This document shows positions 17,501 through 23,208 of a stretch of 24,724 bases of DNA, one piece after another. Positions within the stretch are counted from its first letter, which is position 1; each line of letters opens with the position of its first letter. The stretch is taken from the NCBI GenBank assembly GCA_035765855.1, contig DASTWM010000172.1:1-24724 (forward strand). The letters run 5' to 3'. The stretch comes from DASTWM01 sp035765855 (GTDB lineage: Bacteria > Chloroflexota > Chloroflexia > Chloroflexales > Roseiflexaceae). The translations under genes and the position numbers were made by a program. The notes under the pieces are model-generated. The model did not search any database. It worked only from the letters and a program-made list of their open reading frames with translations, and had not been told where the DNA came from.

Positions 17501-17750
17501 CGAAGATCTGGCCCGCGCGCAGCACACCTACGAGCTTGTGCCACGGCCAACCATCACGCTGCATCTCGATTATCAGCAGAACGGCCTCGGGACGGGCAGT
17601 TGCGGGCCGGGCGTGATGCCGCAATACCAGTTGCACGCCGAGCCGTTTGTGTTCCGCGTCGGCATGCGCCCGCTGACGGTGGGTGCCGCCGAGCCGCGCG
17701 TGCTCGCCCGGCAGATGCTTTCGAACATGGGAGAAAGTTTATTTACATAA
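14562..17750 (+). CDS. lacZ: Beta-galactosidase, LacZ type (GH2)
   Basis: A glycoside hydrolase family 2 enzyme of 1062 residues, close to the 1023 of E. coli LacZ, that cleaves terminal beta-galactose. Domains run in the usual order: N-terminal jelly-roll sugar-binding domain (LNGEWQFHY, PVPGNWQMHG), Ig-like domain, TIM barrel, a second Ig-like domain, and the Bgal_small_N domain (GVIDQWRIAGQPL to the end). NRHEHHPDFGRAVP and DEADLECHG mark the barrel. The acid/base is E460 in WSLGNESGFG and the nucleophile E541 in FLCEYAHAMGNGPG. ATG 14562 has a GGAG site 9 nt upstream; the frame extends seven codons further to a TTG but no ribosome site supports it. There is no signal peptide, so it is cytoplasmic. 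No LacI-type regulator is adjacent. Confidence 0.96.
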   Translation: MNDTRSTQRPDWENQEVLHRNRLPARARFTSYPDEASARSGAGSPWQLSLNGEWQFHYAVTPGEAPPDYAAEACDDAGWDRLPVPGNWQMHGYGHPHYTNVQYPFVIDPPYVPSENPTGSYRRRFDLPDGWNERRLILRFDGVDSAFAVHLNGQYIGFSKGSRVPAEFDVTAQARAGENLLAVQVYQWSDGSYIEDQDMWWLSGIFRDVTLLAEPPVALWDVHVDPELHEAMQAATLRVQATLHAKDQQGAHRLEMRLLDARGRPVPNGESGADVEADPDGMPTVELAAEITAPRLWSADDPYLYTLLLTLRDAQGNVVEIVPQMVGFRRVEIKGHQFLINGRAIKLRGVNRHEHHPDFGRAVPRETMREDVLLMKRYNINTVRTSHYPPHPYFLDLCDEYGLYVIDEADLECHGLLFSREQFFLSSAPEWEAAYVDRMERMVERDRNHPSIIMWSLGNESGFGTNHESMAAWCRANEPSRPLHYEGDRHGKVSDVISQMYTSVPDVVAFGEGAGDVGEDTGWKARVALDEYRDKPFFLCEYAHAMGNGPGALIDYWDAFWRYDRLIGGCVWEWLDHGIRTVAPNGCTYFAYGGDFGDQPNDDNFVCDGLLFPDRTPSPGLIEYKKMLEPVLVTVEESNASRARLRVTNRYDFVTLDHLHLSWQVTEDGVVVAAGSLPTPEVQPGASASVEIAYDLPEPTPGAVYYLTVRFTLAEATAWADAGHEIAFAQFELPIEAPAGPAITTSTAPMRCRKEGAHLHMVVGETLLSFDAARGVIDQWRIAGQPLMLAGPRLSLWRAAIDNEARGSGEQVVKEWHKRFIHLADHRLEDIACQQLDDTTMRVTVHTRVAPPVYEAAFDCRYEYMIHGDGSMLLEVQGTPRGEWPTTLPRIGLEMTLPGALDHVTWLGRGLHESYADSKQSARFGLWHASVDDMFTPYVRPQENGNHTDTRWVALQSAGGTGLLVVGAPTLDFSAHRFTTEDLARAQHTYELVPRPTITLHLDYQQNGLGTGSCGPGVMPQYQLHAEPFVFRVGMRPLTVGAAEPRVLARQMLSNMGESLFT

Positions 17751-17764
17751 CGTAACACTTTTTC

Positions 17765-17833
17765 AAACCTGTCAGGTCAGCAGCGGGCCAGATGCGGATG
17801 AATGCAGCAGCAGCATGCTGACCTGACAGGTTT
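17765..17833. repeat. Large inverted repeat between convergent genes
   Basis: Two perfect 18-nt arms (17765-17782 and 17816-17833, AAACCTGTCAGGTCAGCA and its complement) flank a 33-nt spacer. Each arm also contains a smaller palindrome, ACCTG-T-CAGGT, so alternative hairpins are possible. The spacer includes GCA triplets. It lies just after the lacZ stop and before the end of the convergent AMIN-like gene, so it may end transcription from both sides, or be a REP-like dispersed element. Confidence 0.75.
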
Positions 17834-17859
17834 CACTGAGACAGTTACTCGCCTGTCAA

Positions 17860-18270
17860 TCAGTGGATCACGTCAATCACCACCCGGCTGGGGCTTGCCA
17901 GCGTGATAATGCGCAACTCGGCCTTATGGTCGAGCCCAATTCCATAGCTCACCACGCCCTCAAAGTCACCGGCCCTCACAACTTCCTTCACATTGGGCAG
18001 ATTATAGGTTACCTCATCTGGCGCGGTCGTGTTTCCGTCCCCGTTGTGCGCCTGCGCCGGTGTGAACCACACATGTATAATCGCGTTTCCCGCAATCGGC
18101 ATCGGCAGACCTGATCCATCTCCTATCAGTTCGTTCACGTATTCGATCTGAATCAAGGGCATGGGGCCAGTGAATTCAAAAACCACGCGGTCATACTTTG
18201 GCGTCGCCTCGGGGTGGTAGGCTGCGCGAAGAGCGACCAGTGTTGATGTCATGGGCGGGCTGGAAATCAT
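17860..18270 (-). CDS. AMIN-like domain protein of unknown function
   Basis: A 136-residue protein made up almost entirely of one domain that I recognise as AMIN-like. The characteristic phrases are YDRVVFEFTGPMP near the N-terminus, IEYVNE, PAQAHN, VVRAGDFEGVVSYGIGL and the SRVVIDV end. Relatives in actinobacteria and Chloroflexota are usually lipoproteins; this one has no signal peptide or lipobox, so it is probably cytoplasmic or is delivered otherwise. A frame extension begins at ATG 18297, but the AAGGAGG site lies 6 nt before ATG 18270, fixing the start. It converges on lacZ and diverges from the TetR gene. The family's function is not established; AMIN domains proper bind peptidoglycan or secretin partners. 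Confidence 0.75.
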   Translation of the reverse strand: MISSPPMTSTLVALRAAYHPEATPKYDRVVFEFTGPMPLIQIEYVNELIGDGSGLPMPIAGNAIIHVWFTPAQAHNGDGNTTAPDEVTYNLPNVKEVVRAGDFEGVVSYGIGLDHKAELRIITLASPSRVVIDVIH

Positions 18271-18320
18271 AGCAATCCTCCTTGTGTCGGTCGACATGCC
18301 GACGGTATCTATCGATCTTT

Positions 18321-18334
18321 GTTCTTGAAAGAAC
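18321..18334. promoter_or_regulatory. Short palindrome in the AMIN/TetR divergent region
   Basis: GTTCTTGAAAGAAC has perfect 6-nt arms around a 2-nt centre and lies 51 nt upstream of the AMIN-like start. It could be an operator for an unknown dimeric regulator. No factor is assigned. Confidence 0.3.
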
Positions 18335-18399
18335 GAGCGCAGCTATCACTTTTGGCTGCATTAGATAACGCGGAGATTACAACAGCGGCCATGTCATGC

Positions 18400-18428
18400 T
18401 TGACAGGGATAATCGCGCAGCATATACT
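18400..18428 (+). promoter_or_regulatory. Strong sigma-70-type promoter of the TetR gene
   Basis: TTGACA (18400-18405) and TATACT (18423-18428) are separated by exactly 17 nt. Transcription would start near 18435, about 47 nt before the chosen TetR start codon. Confidence 0.8.
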
Positions 18429-18437
18429 AAAAACAAA

Positions 18438-18449
18438 CCGAACGGTCGG
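18438..18449. promoter_or_regulatory. Candidate TetR operator 1
   Basis: CCGAACGGTCGG, with CCGA/TCGG arms, covers the expected transcription start just after the -10 box. Its position fits autorepression of the TetR gene. A related 12-mer occurs before the GNAT gene at 19140-19151. Confidence 0.55.
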
Positions 18450-18481
18450 AAATAATGTTCTCTGAAATGGAGCAGCCTATC

Positions 18482-19090
18482 ATGTCAAAAGGCGAGCAAA
18501 CCCGCAACCGCATTGTAGAGCGCGCGGCACCCGTGTTCAACACCCACGGATTCAACGGCACGTCGCTTGCTGATTTAGTGCGCGCCACGGGATTGGAAAA
18601 GGGCGGGATTTACAACCATTTTGAGAGCAAGGAGGCGCTGGCCGTTGCCGCGTTTGATCATGCGGTCCAGATGGCTTCTCAGCGCTACGCCGTCGCCATT
18701 GAAGGCAAACAGCATGCGCTCGACCGCCTGCTGACAATCGTGGAAATCTTTGCGCAGCAGGCCACCGAGCCGTGGATTCCCGGCGGTTGCCCGATCGCCA
18801 ACATTGCCTGCGAAGCAAGCGATACGCTTCCCATGCTGCGCGCCCATGCGCAAACGGCCATGATCGACTTGCAGAAGCTGATCGGCTCGAACGTCAAGCG
18901 CGGCGTGCTCGCAGACGAACTGCGCCCCGACGCCGATCCGTACACCGTCGCCTCGCTTGTGACCGCGCTGCTGGAGGGCGCGCTGTTGCTGTGCCTGCTG
19001 CTCGACGATCTCGCGCACATGCAGCGCGCTATCGATCATATCTCCGCATATCTCCGGGGTTTGGCCTTGCCATCACCGGAGTCGTCATAA
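18482..19090 (+). CDS. TetR/AcrR-family transcriptional regulator
   Basis: A one-component DNA-binding repressor of 202 residues. The N-terminal helix-turn-helix spans about residues 6-55 (TSLADLVRATGLEKGGIYNHFESKEALA is the recognition part). The ligand domain contains GGCPIANIACEASD, a form of the GCPxxN motif found in the LmrA/YxaF branch of the family, which controls efflux or catabolic genes in response to small aromatic molecules. Two cysteines in that motif could make it redox-sensitive, but this is speculation. ATG 18482 is chosen because a GGAG site lies 9 nt upstream; earlier in-frame ATGs at 18455 and 18467 have none. Promoter and candidate operator lie directly upstream. The GNAT gene follows after a terminator hairpin. 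Confidence 0.92.
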   Translation: MSKGEQTRNRIVERAAPVFNTHGFNGTSLADLVRATGLEKGGIYNHFESKEALAVAAFDHAVQMASQRYAVAIEGKQHALDRLLTIVEIFAQQATEPWIPGGCPIANIACEASDTLPMLRAHAQTAMIDLQKLIGSNVKRGVLADELRPDADPYTVASLVTALLEGALLLCLLLDDLAHMQRAIDHISAYLRGLALPSPESS

Positions 19091-19093
19091 CAA

Positions 19094-19118
19094 TCGCATG
19101 GCGTATACCGCCATGCGA
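19094..19118 (+). terminator. Hairpin terminator after the TetR gene
   Basis: A perfect 10-bp stem TCGCATGGCG/CGCCATGCGA with a 5-nt loop starts 4 nt after the TetR stop and is followed by CATTTT. The T-run is short, so termination may be partial and leave some read-through into the GNAT gene. Confidence 0.65.
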
Positions 19119-19139
19119 CATTTTCGCTAAATAAAAAGC

Positions 19140-19151
19140 CAGACCAGTCGG
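19140..19151. promoter_or_regulatory. Candidate TetR operator 2, before the GNAT gene
   Basis: CAGACCAGTCGG matches operator 1 (CCGAACGGTCGG) at 9 of 12 positions and contains the near-palindrome GACCAGTC. It lies 25 nt before the GNAT start codon, just upstream of its ribosome site, a fitting place for a repressor. Confidence 0.45.
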
Positions 19152-19176
19152 TTTTTAACGTAGAAGGGATTTGAGC

Positions 19177-19740
19177 ATGAACAGATCAAGGCTCGATGAT
19201 GTAGATCATGAGCTAAACATCATGGATGAAGCACCTGATACGTGGATTTGCACGCTGCCCATCAGGCGCGAGATTCTGCTGCTGCGCCCGCTGCGTGCGG
19301 ACGACACGCCCGCGCTGGCGACGTTTTTCGCCAGCCTCTCGCCGCAGACTTTGTACCAGCGCTATTTTTTGCCGCTGCCCGCCATGTCGCCGCAACATAT
19401 CACCGATGAGATTCAGCGCCTGAATCGGCTTGCCATGGCGGGCGTTGTGCTGCTTGGGCGGCTGATCGATCATGGCAGCGTGGTGGTGCTTGTGGAGATT
19501 GCGCGCCTCGATTCCGACCGAAGCACGGCGGAGATTGCTATGACAGTCGCCGACGCGCACCAACGACAAGGCATCGGGCGGCAGATGCGCGCGATCCTGC
19601 CAGCGGTGCTTGCCCATCACAGCATCGCGCGGGTTCAGGCTGCAGCGCTCGCCGAAAACCGGGCGATCATGAAACTATTCGGGAGCGCGGGTGCCACGAC
19701 ATCCCTCGGGCATGGCATCGTCACATTTCAGATTGGCTGA
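19177..19740 (+). CDS. GNAT-family N-acetyltransferase
   Basis: An acetyl-CoA-dependent N-acetyltransferase of 187 residues. The fold starts with RREILLLRPLRADDTPALATFF at about 30-50; motif A, the acetyl-CoA pyrophosphate loop, is VADAHQRQGIGRQM at about 127-140, and motif B includes AENRAIMKLFGSAG. The LSPQTLYQRYFLPLP stretch resembles the GNAT domain of Pat/PatZ-type protein lysine acetylases and their stand-alone relatives, so a protein substrate is possible; a small molecule is equally possible. ATG 19177 has an AAGGG site 8 nt upstream; a TTG two codons earlier is too close to that site. It may be under control of the neighbouring TetR protein through operator 2. Confidence 0.87.
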   Translation: MNRSRLDDVDHELNIMDEAPDTWICTLPIRREILLLRPLRADDTPALATFFASLSPQTLYQRYFLPLPAMSPQHITDEIQRLNRLAMAGVVLLGRLIDHGSVVVLVEIARLDSDRSTAEIAMTVADAHQRQGIGRQMRAILPAVLAHHSIARVQAAALAENRAIMKLFGSAGATTSLGHGIVTFQIG

Positions 19741-19791
19741 ATGCAGCTCCTGTGCCTCAAAAATTGCTTCCTCACACGCGCCATGATCCTA

Positions 19792-19820
19792 TTGACGAGT
19801 TCGAAAATCCACAGTATACT
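19792..19820 (+). promoter_or_regulatory. Promoter of the propeller/MoaD-like pair
   Basis: TTGACG (19792-19797) and TATACT (19815-19820) with a 17-nt spacer. The predicted leader is about 145 nt, longer than usual, and contains a 5-bp CGAGC/GCTCG hairpin near 19922-19938. The rest of the 19741-19971 gap shows no gene. Confidence 0.72.
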
Positions 19821-19971
19821 CGCTATGTATTAGCACATATGTTTCATGGACGAGTAGGTTACCAGTCCACAGCACACCGTCCATACAGCCTACGAATCTG
19901 ATGCTGCACGCGATGCGCTGACGAGCGATGGTGGCTCGCCGCATCTTTGGAAACGCTGAAAGGAGCACGGG

Positions 19972-21087
19972 ATGAGCGGAGTACGTGTTTTGGTTGGGAC
20001 GCGGAAGGGCGCGTTTATCCTGACGGCAGACGGCACACGCAAGCACTGGGACGTCAGCGGGCCGCACTTTGCAGGCTGGGAAATCTATCACCTCAAGGGT
20101 TCATCTGCCGATACCAATCGGCTGTATGCGTCGCAATCCACCGGCTGGTTCGGGCAAATGATCCAGCGTTCCGACGACGGCGGCAAGACATGGGAGACGG
20201 TTGGCAACGAGTTCAAGTACGATGGCGTACCCGGCACGCACCAATGGTACGACGGCACGCCGCACCCCTGGGAGTTCAAGCGCGCCTGGCATCTGGAACC
20301 ATCGCCGACCGATCCTGACACGGTGTATGCTGGCGTGGAAGACGCCGCGCTGTTCCGTTCGACGGACGGTGGCCGGTCATGGAGCGAGCTTTCCGGGCTG
20401 CGCTGCCACACCACTGGTTCGTCGTGGCAGCCGGGCGCGGGCGGGCTGTGCCTGCACACAATTATCATCGACCCGAGCAACGCTGATCGCATTTTCGTCG
20501 CGATTTCTGCGGCGGGCGCGTTCCGAACTGACGACGGCGGCGAGACATGGCAGCCGATCAATCGTGGCCTGCGATCCGACTTCATGCCCAACCCGGAGGC
20601 GGAGGTCGGGCATTGTGTACATAACATGGCGATGCATCCGTCGCGGCCAGATGTGCTGTTCATGCAGAAGCACTGGGATGTCATGCGCACCGACAATGCT
20701 GGCGAGTCGTGGCGCGAGGTCAGCGGAAACCTGCCGTCCGACTTTGGCTTCCCGATTGCCGTACATGCGCACGAGCCGGAAACCATCTACGTCGTCCCAA
20801 TCAAGAGCGACTCAGAGCATTTTCCGCCGGATGGAAAGCTGCGGGTGTATCGCAGCCGAACAGGCGGCAACGAGTGGGAAGCGCTCACGAATGGATTGCC
20901 ACAGAGCGACTGCTACGTAAACGTGCTGCGCGACGCCATGGCGGTTGATAAACTTGATTCGTGCGGTATCTACGTCGGCACGACGGGCGGGCAGGTGTAC
21001 GCATCGTCCGACAGCGGCGACACATGGACTGCTATTGTCCGCGATCTGCCGTCGGTCCTGTCAGTTGAAGTGCAGACACTGCCATGA
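19972..21087 (+). CDS. Asp-box (BNR) beta-propeller protein, sialidase-like
   Basis: A 371-residue protein built of six repeats that each end in an Asp box (S/T-x-D-x-G-x-S/T-W): SDDGGKTW at 67-74, STDGGRSW at 130-137, TDDGGETW at 186-193, TDNAGESW at 240-247, a degenerate SRTGGNEW at 295-302 and SSDSGDTW at 345-352. Spacing is 50-63 residues, as expected for a six-bladed propeller. Such proteins are often labelled exo-alpha-sialidase or glycosyl hydrolase, but I see no arginine triad that would prove sialidase activity. Two blades carry matching Cys-x-His pairs (C160/H162 and C215/H217), which could bind metal. There is no signal peptide, so it is cytoplasmic. ATG 19972 has AGGAG 6 nt upstream, and its stop overlaps the MoaD-like start as ATGA. 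Confidence 0.85.
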   Translation: MSGVRVLVGTRKGAFILTADGTRKHWDVSGPHFAGWEIYHLKGSSADTNRLYASQSTGWFGQMIQRSDDGGKTWETVGNEFKYDGVPGTHQWYDGTPHPWEFKRAWHLEPSPTDPDTVYAGVEDAALFRSTDGGRSWSELSGLRCHTTGSSWQPGAGGLCLHTIIIDPSNADRIFVAISAAGAFRTDDGGETWQPINRGLRSDFMPNPEAEVGHCVHNMAMHPSRPDVLFMQKHWDVMRTDNAGESWREVSGNLPSDFGFPIAVHAHEPETIYVVPIKSDSEHFPPDGKLRVYRSRTGGNEWEALTNGLPQSDCYVNVLRDAMAVDKLDSCGIYVGTTGGQVYASSDSGDTWTAIVRDLPSVLSVEVQTLP

Positions 21088-21380
21088 TTCGCGTGTATCT
21101 TCCGGCTCATCTGCGAACGCTGGCGCGCCTCAATGGCGAGGTGGAACTTCAAGTCGATGGTCCGGTCACGCAACGCTCCATCCTTGATGCGCTCGAAGCA
21201 CAGTTTCCGATGCTGCGCGGGACGATTCGCGACCATACGACGCAGCAGCGCCGGCCGTTCATACGCTTCTTCGCCTGTGAGGAAGACCTTTCCCATGAGT
21301 CGCCGGATGCGCCGCTTCCAGAAGCGGTGGCGGCCGGCGCGGAGCCATTTATGATTGTGGGTGCCATCGCTGGCGGCTAA
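21084..21380 (+). CDS. MoaD/ThiS-like ubiquitin-fold protein with C-terminal Gly-Gly
   Basis: A small beta-grasp protein of 98 residues. The pattern of alternating strands (MIRVYLPAHLRTL, EVELQV, then the helix RSILDALEAQFPML) and the final VGAIAGG are those of the MoaD/ThiS sulfur-carrier group, where the terminal Gly is adenylated and thiocarboxylated by an E1-like enzyme. No MoeB/ThiF, MoaE or thiazole synthase is encoded nearby, so a role in molybdopterin or thiamine synthesis is not supported by context. The start overlaps the propeller stop (ATGA at 21084-21087), so both are translated together and likely work together. It may be a sulfur carrier for an unknown pathway or a protein tag. 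The gene ends 29 nt before a strong hairpin. Confidence 0.85.
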   Translation: MIRVYLPAHLRTLARLNGEVELQVDGPVTQRSILDALEAQFPMLRGTIRDHTTQQRRPFIRFFACEEDLSHESPDAPLPEAVAAGAEPFMIVGAIAGG

Positions 21381-21409
21381 CCGCCCACACAATTCATTTC
21401 GACTCAGGA

Positions 21410-21465
21410 ATGCGCCACAGAAAGCACTGCATGATCACTGGTCAGCAGTGTTTTCTGTGGCGCAT
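21410..21465. terminator. Bidirectional terminator hairpin between convergent genes
   Basis: Arms 21410-21430 and 21445-21465 pair over 21 positions with one G-T mismatch around a 14-nt loop. It sits between the ends of the MoaD-like gene and the convergent dikinase gene. The right arm has TTTT and the left AAA, but no long T-run follows on either strand. Confidence 0.7.
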
Positions 21466-21477
21466 ATGTGCATCGTG

Positions 21478-23166
21478 TTATAACTCATCAACCAGACGCA
21501 CGATGCCCGCGCCGCCGTCCACTTCGATAATCTGGCCGTCGCGAATCAGCGTGGTCGCCATGCCAGTTCCGACAACAGCGGGAATGCGGTACTCGCGGGC
21601 GATCACGGCGCAGTGACTCAGAATTCCGCCCGCGTCCGTGACAATCGCCGCCGCTGTGGCAAACAGCGGCGTCCATGGCGGCGCTGTTGTCGCCGTCACC
21701 AGAATGTCGCCCTGGCGTAGCTTGCTTGCTTCCGCCAGCGAGCGCACTACCTTCGCGACGCCGCGCACAACGCCTGCCGATCCCGCATTGCCGCGCAACA
21801 TGTGCGGCTCGCTGGCTGGCTCGATTGGCCCACCAAAGAAGCGGGTGATCGCGCGGAACAGCGGATTATCCGGTGGCGCTTCCGGCGGCGGCGTGCCGAC
21901 GGCTGCTGGTGGCATGATGTGCCGGAAATGATCCATTTCGGCCTTCCGCTCCGCCACGCGCTGTTGGCGATCCATCCATGGCAGCGTTTCCGCAGTCTGA
22001 CGCACCTCGTCAATCGTCAGGTAGAACACATCGTCAGCCTGCCCGATCACTCCCGCTTCCGCAAAGCGGCGACCGAACTCCAGCGCCACGCAGCGCACTT
22101 CGTACAGGCTGCGCTGGTCGAGCCAGAAGTTGTGATCCTCTTGCAGCACGGTCGCCTCCTGCGCCGCTTTCAGGAAGAATTCAAACTGGCCGACGACTGG
22201 CTGCGGATAGCCATGTAAGCGCTCGCGCGTTTCTGCAATCAACTGTTCGCGCTCAGCCGCGAGGCGCTGCATCTCGGCCATGGCGTCATAATCATCGCGA
22301 TTGACATAATCGCGCAGGTTCTTGATCACCGGTGTCGGGTCCTCGATCCAGCTCGGCACGCCAATAATGGCAAATGTATCGCTGCGCCGCCCGTACTCCG
22401 CGAGAAAGGCGTGCAGGTCGCGCAGGAATGCCTGCCCATCAGCGCGCTTTTCCAGCAGCGGCACGACCTCGTGTTCGGCGCTCCATGTCAGTACCTCGCG
22501 CACGAAGGGAATGGTCCGTGCCGTGCGGCTCAGTGCCCAGAGCGCCCGATCAGTTTCCAGCGATTTGTTGTCAAAACCTTGCAGCAGGCGGTAGGCATCG
22601 AGCGCGTTCTCCGCGCCGAACAGGTCGGCGTACATGTCGTTGAACATGCTCATCGCCAGCAGCATAGGCAGCGCGAGATCGAAATGGATGTACCACGTTC
22701 GCTCCACAAAGGCGACGGTTCGATCCCAGTGTTTGATGAGATCGGTGAGTGAAGCGCCCTGAAGATCGAAGCTGCGCATCGCTGCCAGATTGCGCTGAAT
22801 TTCGGGTAACTGCTCGCTGTTCCAGCGCTCGCCCAGGCGGCCCATCAACGCGCCCGCACGCTGTTCAAAGCGCTGCGCCATAGCCATGAGTTCCTCATGC
22901 GGCACCATGGGCGGGTGAAAGCACTGGAAGAAATAGCTGTTGATGCGGCGCAGTTGCGCGCGAATCGGCACATCGTTGGCTTCGGCTGCGCCATTGAAGC
23001 CGCACGCAAATCCTCGCGCGGCGCAATCAAACTCCAGCGGGTGCATTGGCTCGGGAAAGTGCAACGGATCGGGCTGCCAGAACAGCAGCGCGTCTTCGGC
23101 GCGTTCCCACGTGACGGAAAAATCCGGCGGTGTTGGAATGGGCTGTGCGGACAGTGTGGCGTTCAT
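21478..23166 (-). CDS. Split dikinase, phosphohistidine (PEP-utilising mobile) domain subunit
   Basis: A 562-residue protein. Its C-terminal 80 residues are a PEP-utilising mobile domain with the swivelling catalytic histidine H518 in DAGGILSHCAVIAREYRIPAVVG, which carries phosphate from an ATP-binding domain to an acceptor. The first 450 residues are mostly helical and correspond in place to the substrate-binding domain of rifampicin phosphotransferase or the alpha subunit of phenylphosphate synthase; no PEP/pyruvate TIM barrel is present, so it is not PEP synthase. Start ATG 23166 has AAGGAG 7 nt upstream. The partner ATP-binding gene ends 42 nt upstream in the same reading frame, divided from it by one TGA. 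The acceptor molecule is unknown; drug, phenol or another hydroxyl compound are possible. Confidence 0.85.
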   Translation of the reverse strand: MNATLSAQPIPTPPDFSVTWERAEDALLFWQPDPLHFPEPMHPLEFDCAARGFACGFNGAAEANDVPIRAQLRRINSYFFQCFHPPMVPHEELMAMAQRFEQRAGALMGRLGERWNSEQLPEIQRNLAAMRSFDLQGASLTDLIKHWDRTVAFVERTWYIHFDLALPMLLAMSMFNDMYADLFGAENALDAYRLLQGFDNKSLETDRALWALSRTARTIPFVREVLTWSAEHEVVPLLEKRADGQAFLRDLHAFLAEYGRRSDTFAIIGVPSWIEDPTPVIKNLRDYVNRDDYDAMAEMQRLAAEREQLIAETRERLHGYPQPVVGQFEFFLKAAQEATVLQEDHNFWLDQRSLYEVRCVALEFGRRFAEAGVIGQADDVFYLTIDEVRQTAETLPWMDRQQRVAERKAEMDHFRHIMPPAAVGTPPPEAPPDNPLFRAITRFFGGPIEPASEPHMLRGNAGSAGVVRGVAKVVRSLAEASKLRQGDILVTATTAPPWTPLFATAAAIVTDAGGILSHCAVIAREYRIPAVVGTGMATTLIRDGQIIEVDGGAGIVRLVDEL

Positions 23167-23208
23167 ACTGGTACTCCTTTGTAGCTCTTTGATAGGCGTT
23201 AATAACAA

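Noticed and set aside
15372..17636. Two long minus-strand open frames (389 and 363 codons) opposite lacZ
   Set aside because: They lie opposite the certain GH2 gene, show no domain and no start signals; high GC at the third codon position suppresses stops on the reverse strand.
17783..17815. CRISPR or tandem-repeat reading of the GCA-rich spacer in the inverted repeat
   Set aside because: There are only a few GCA triplets and no spaced repeats; the structure is a single inverted repeat.
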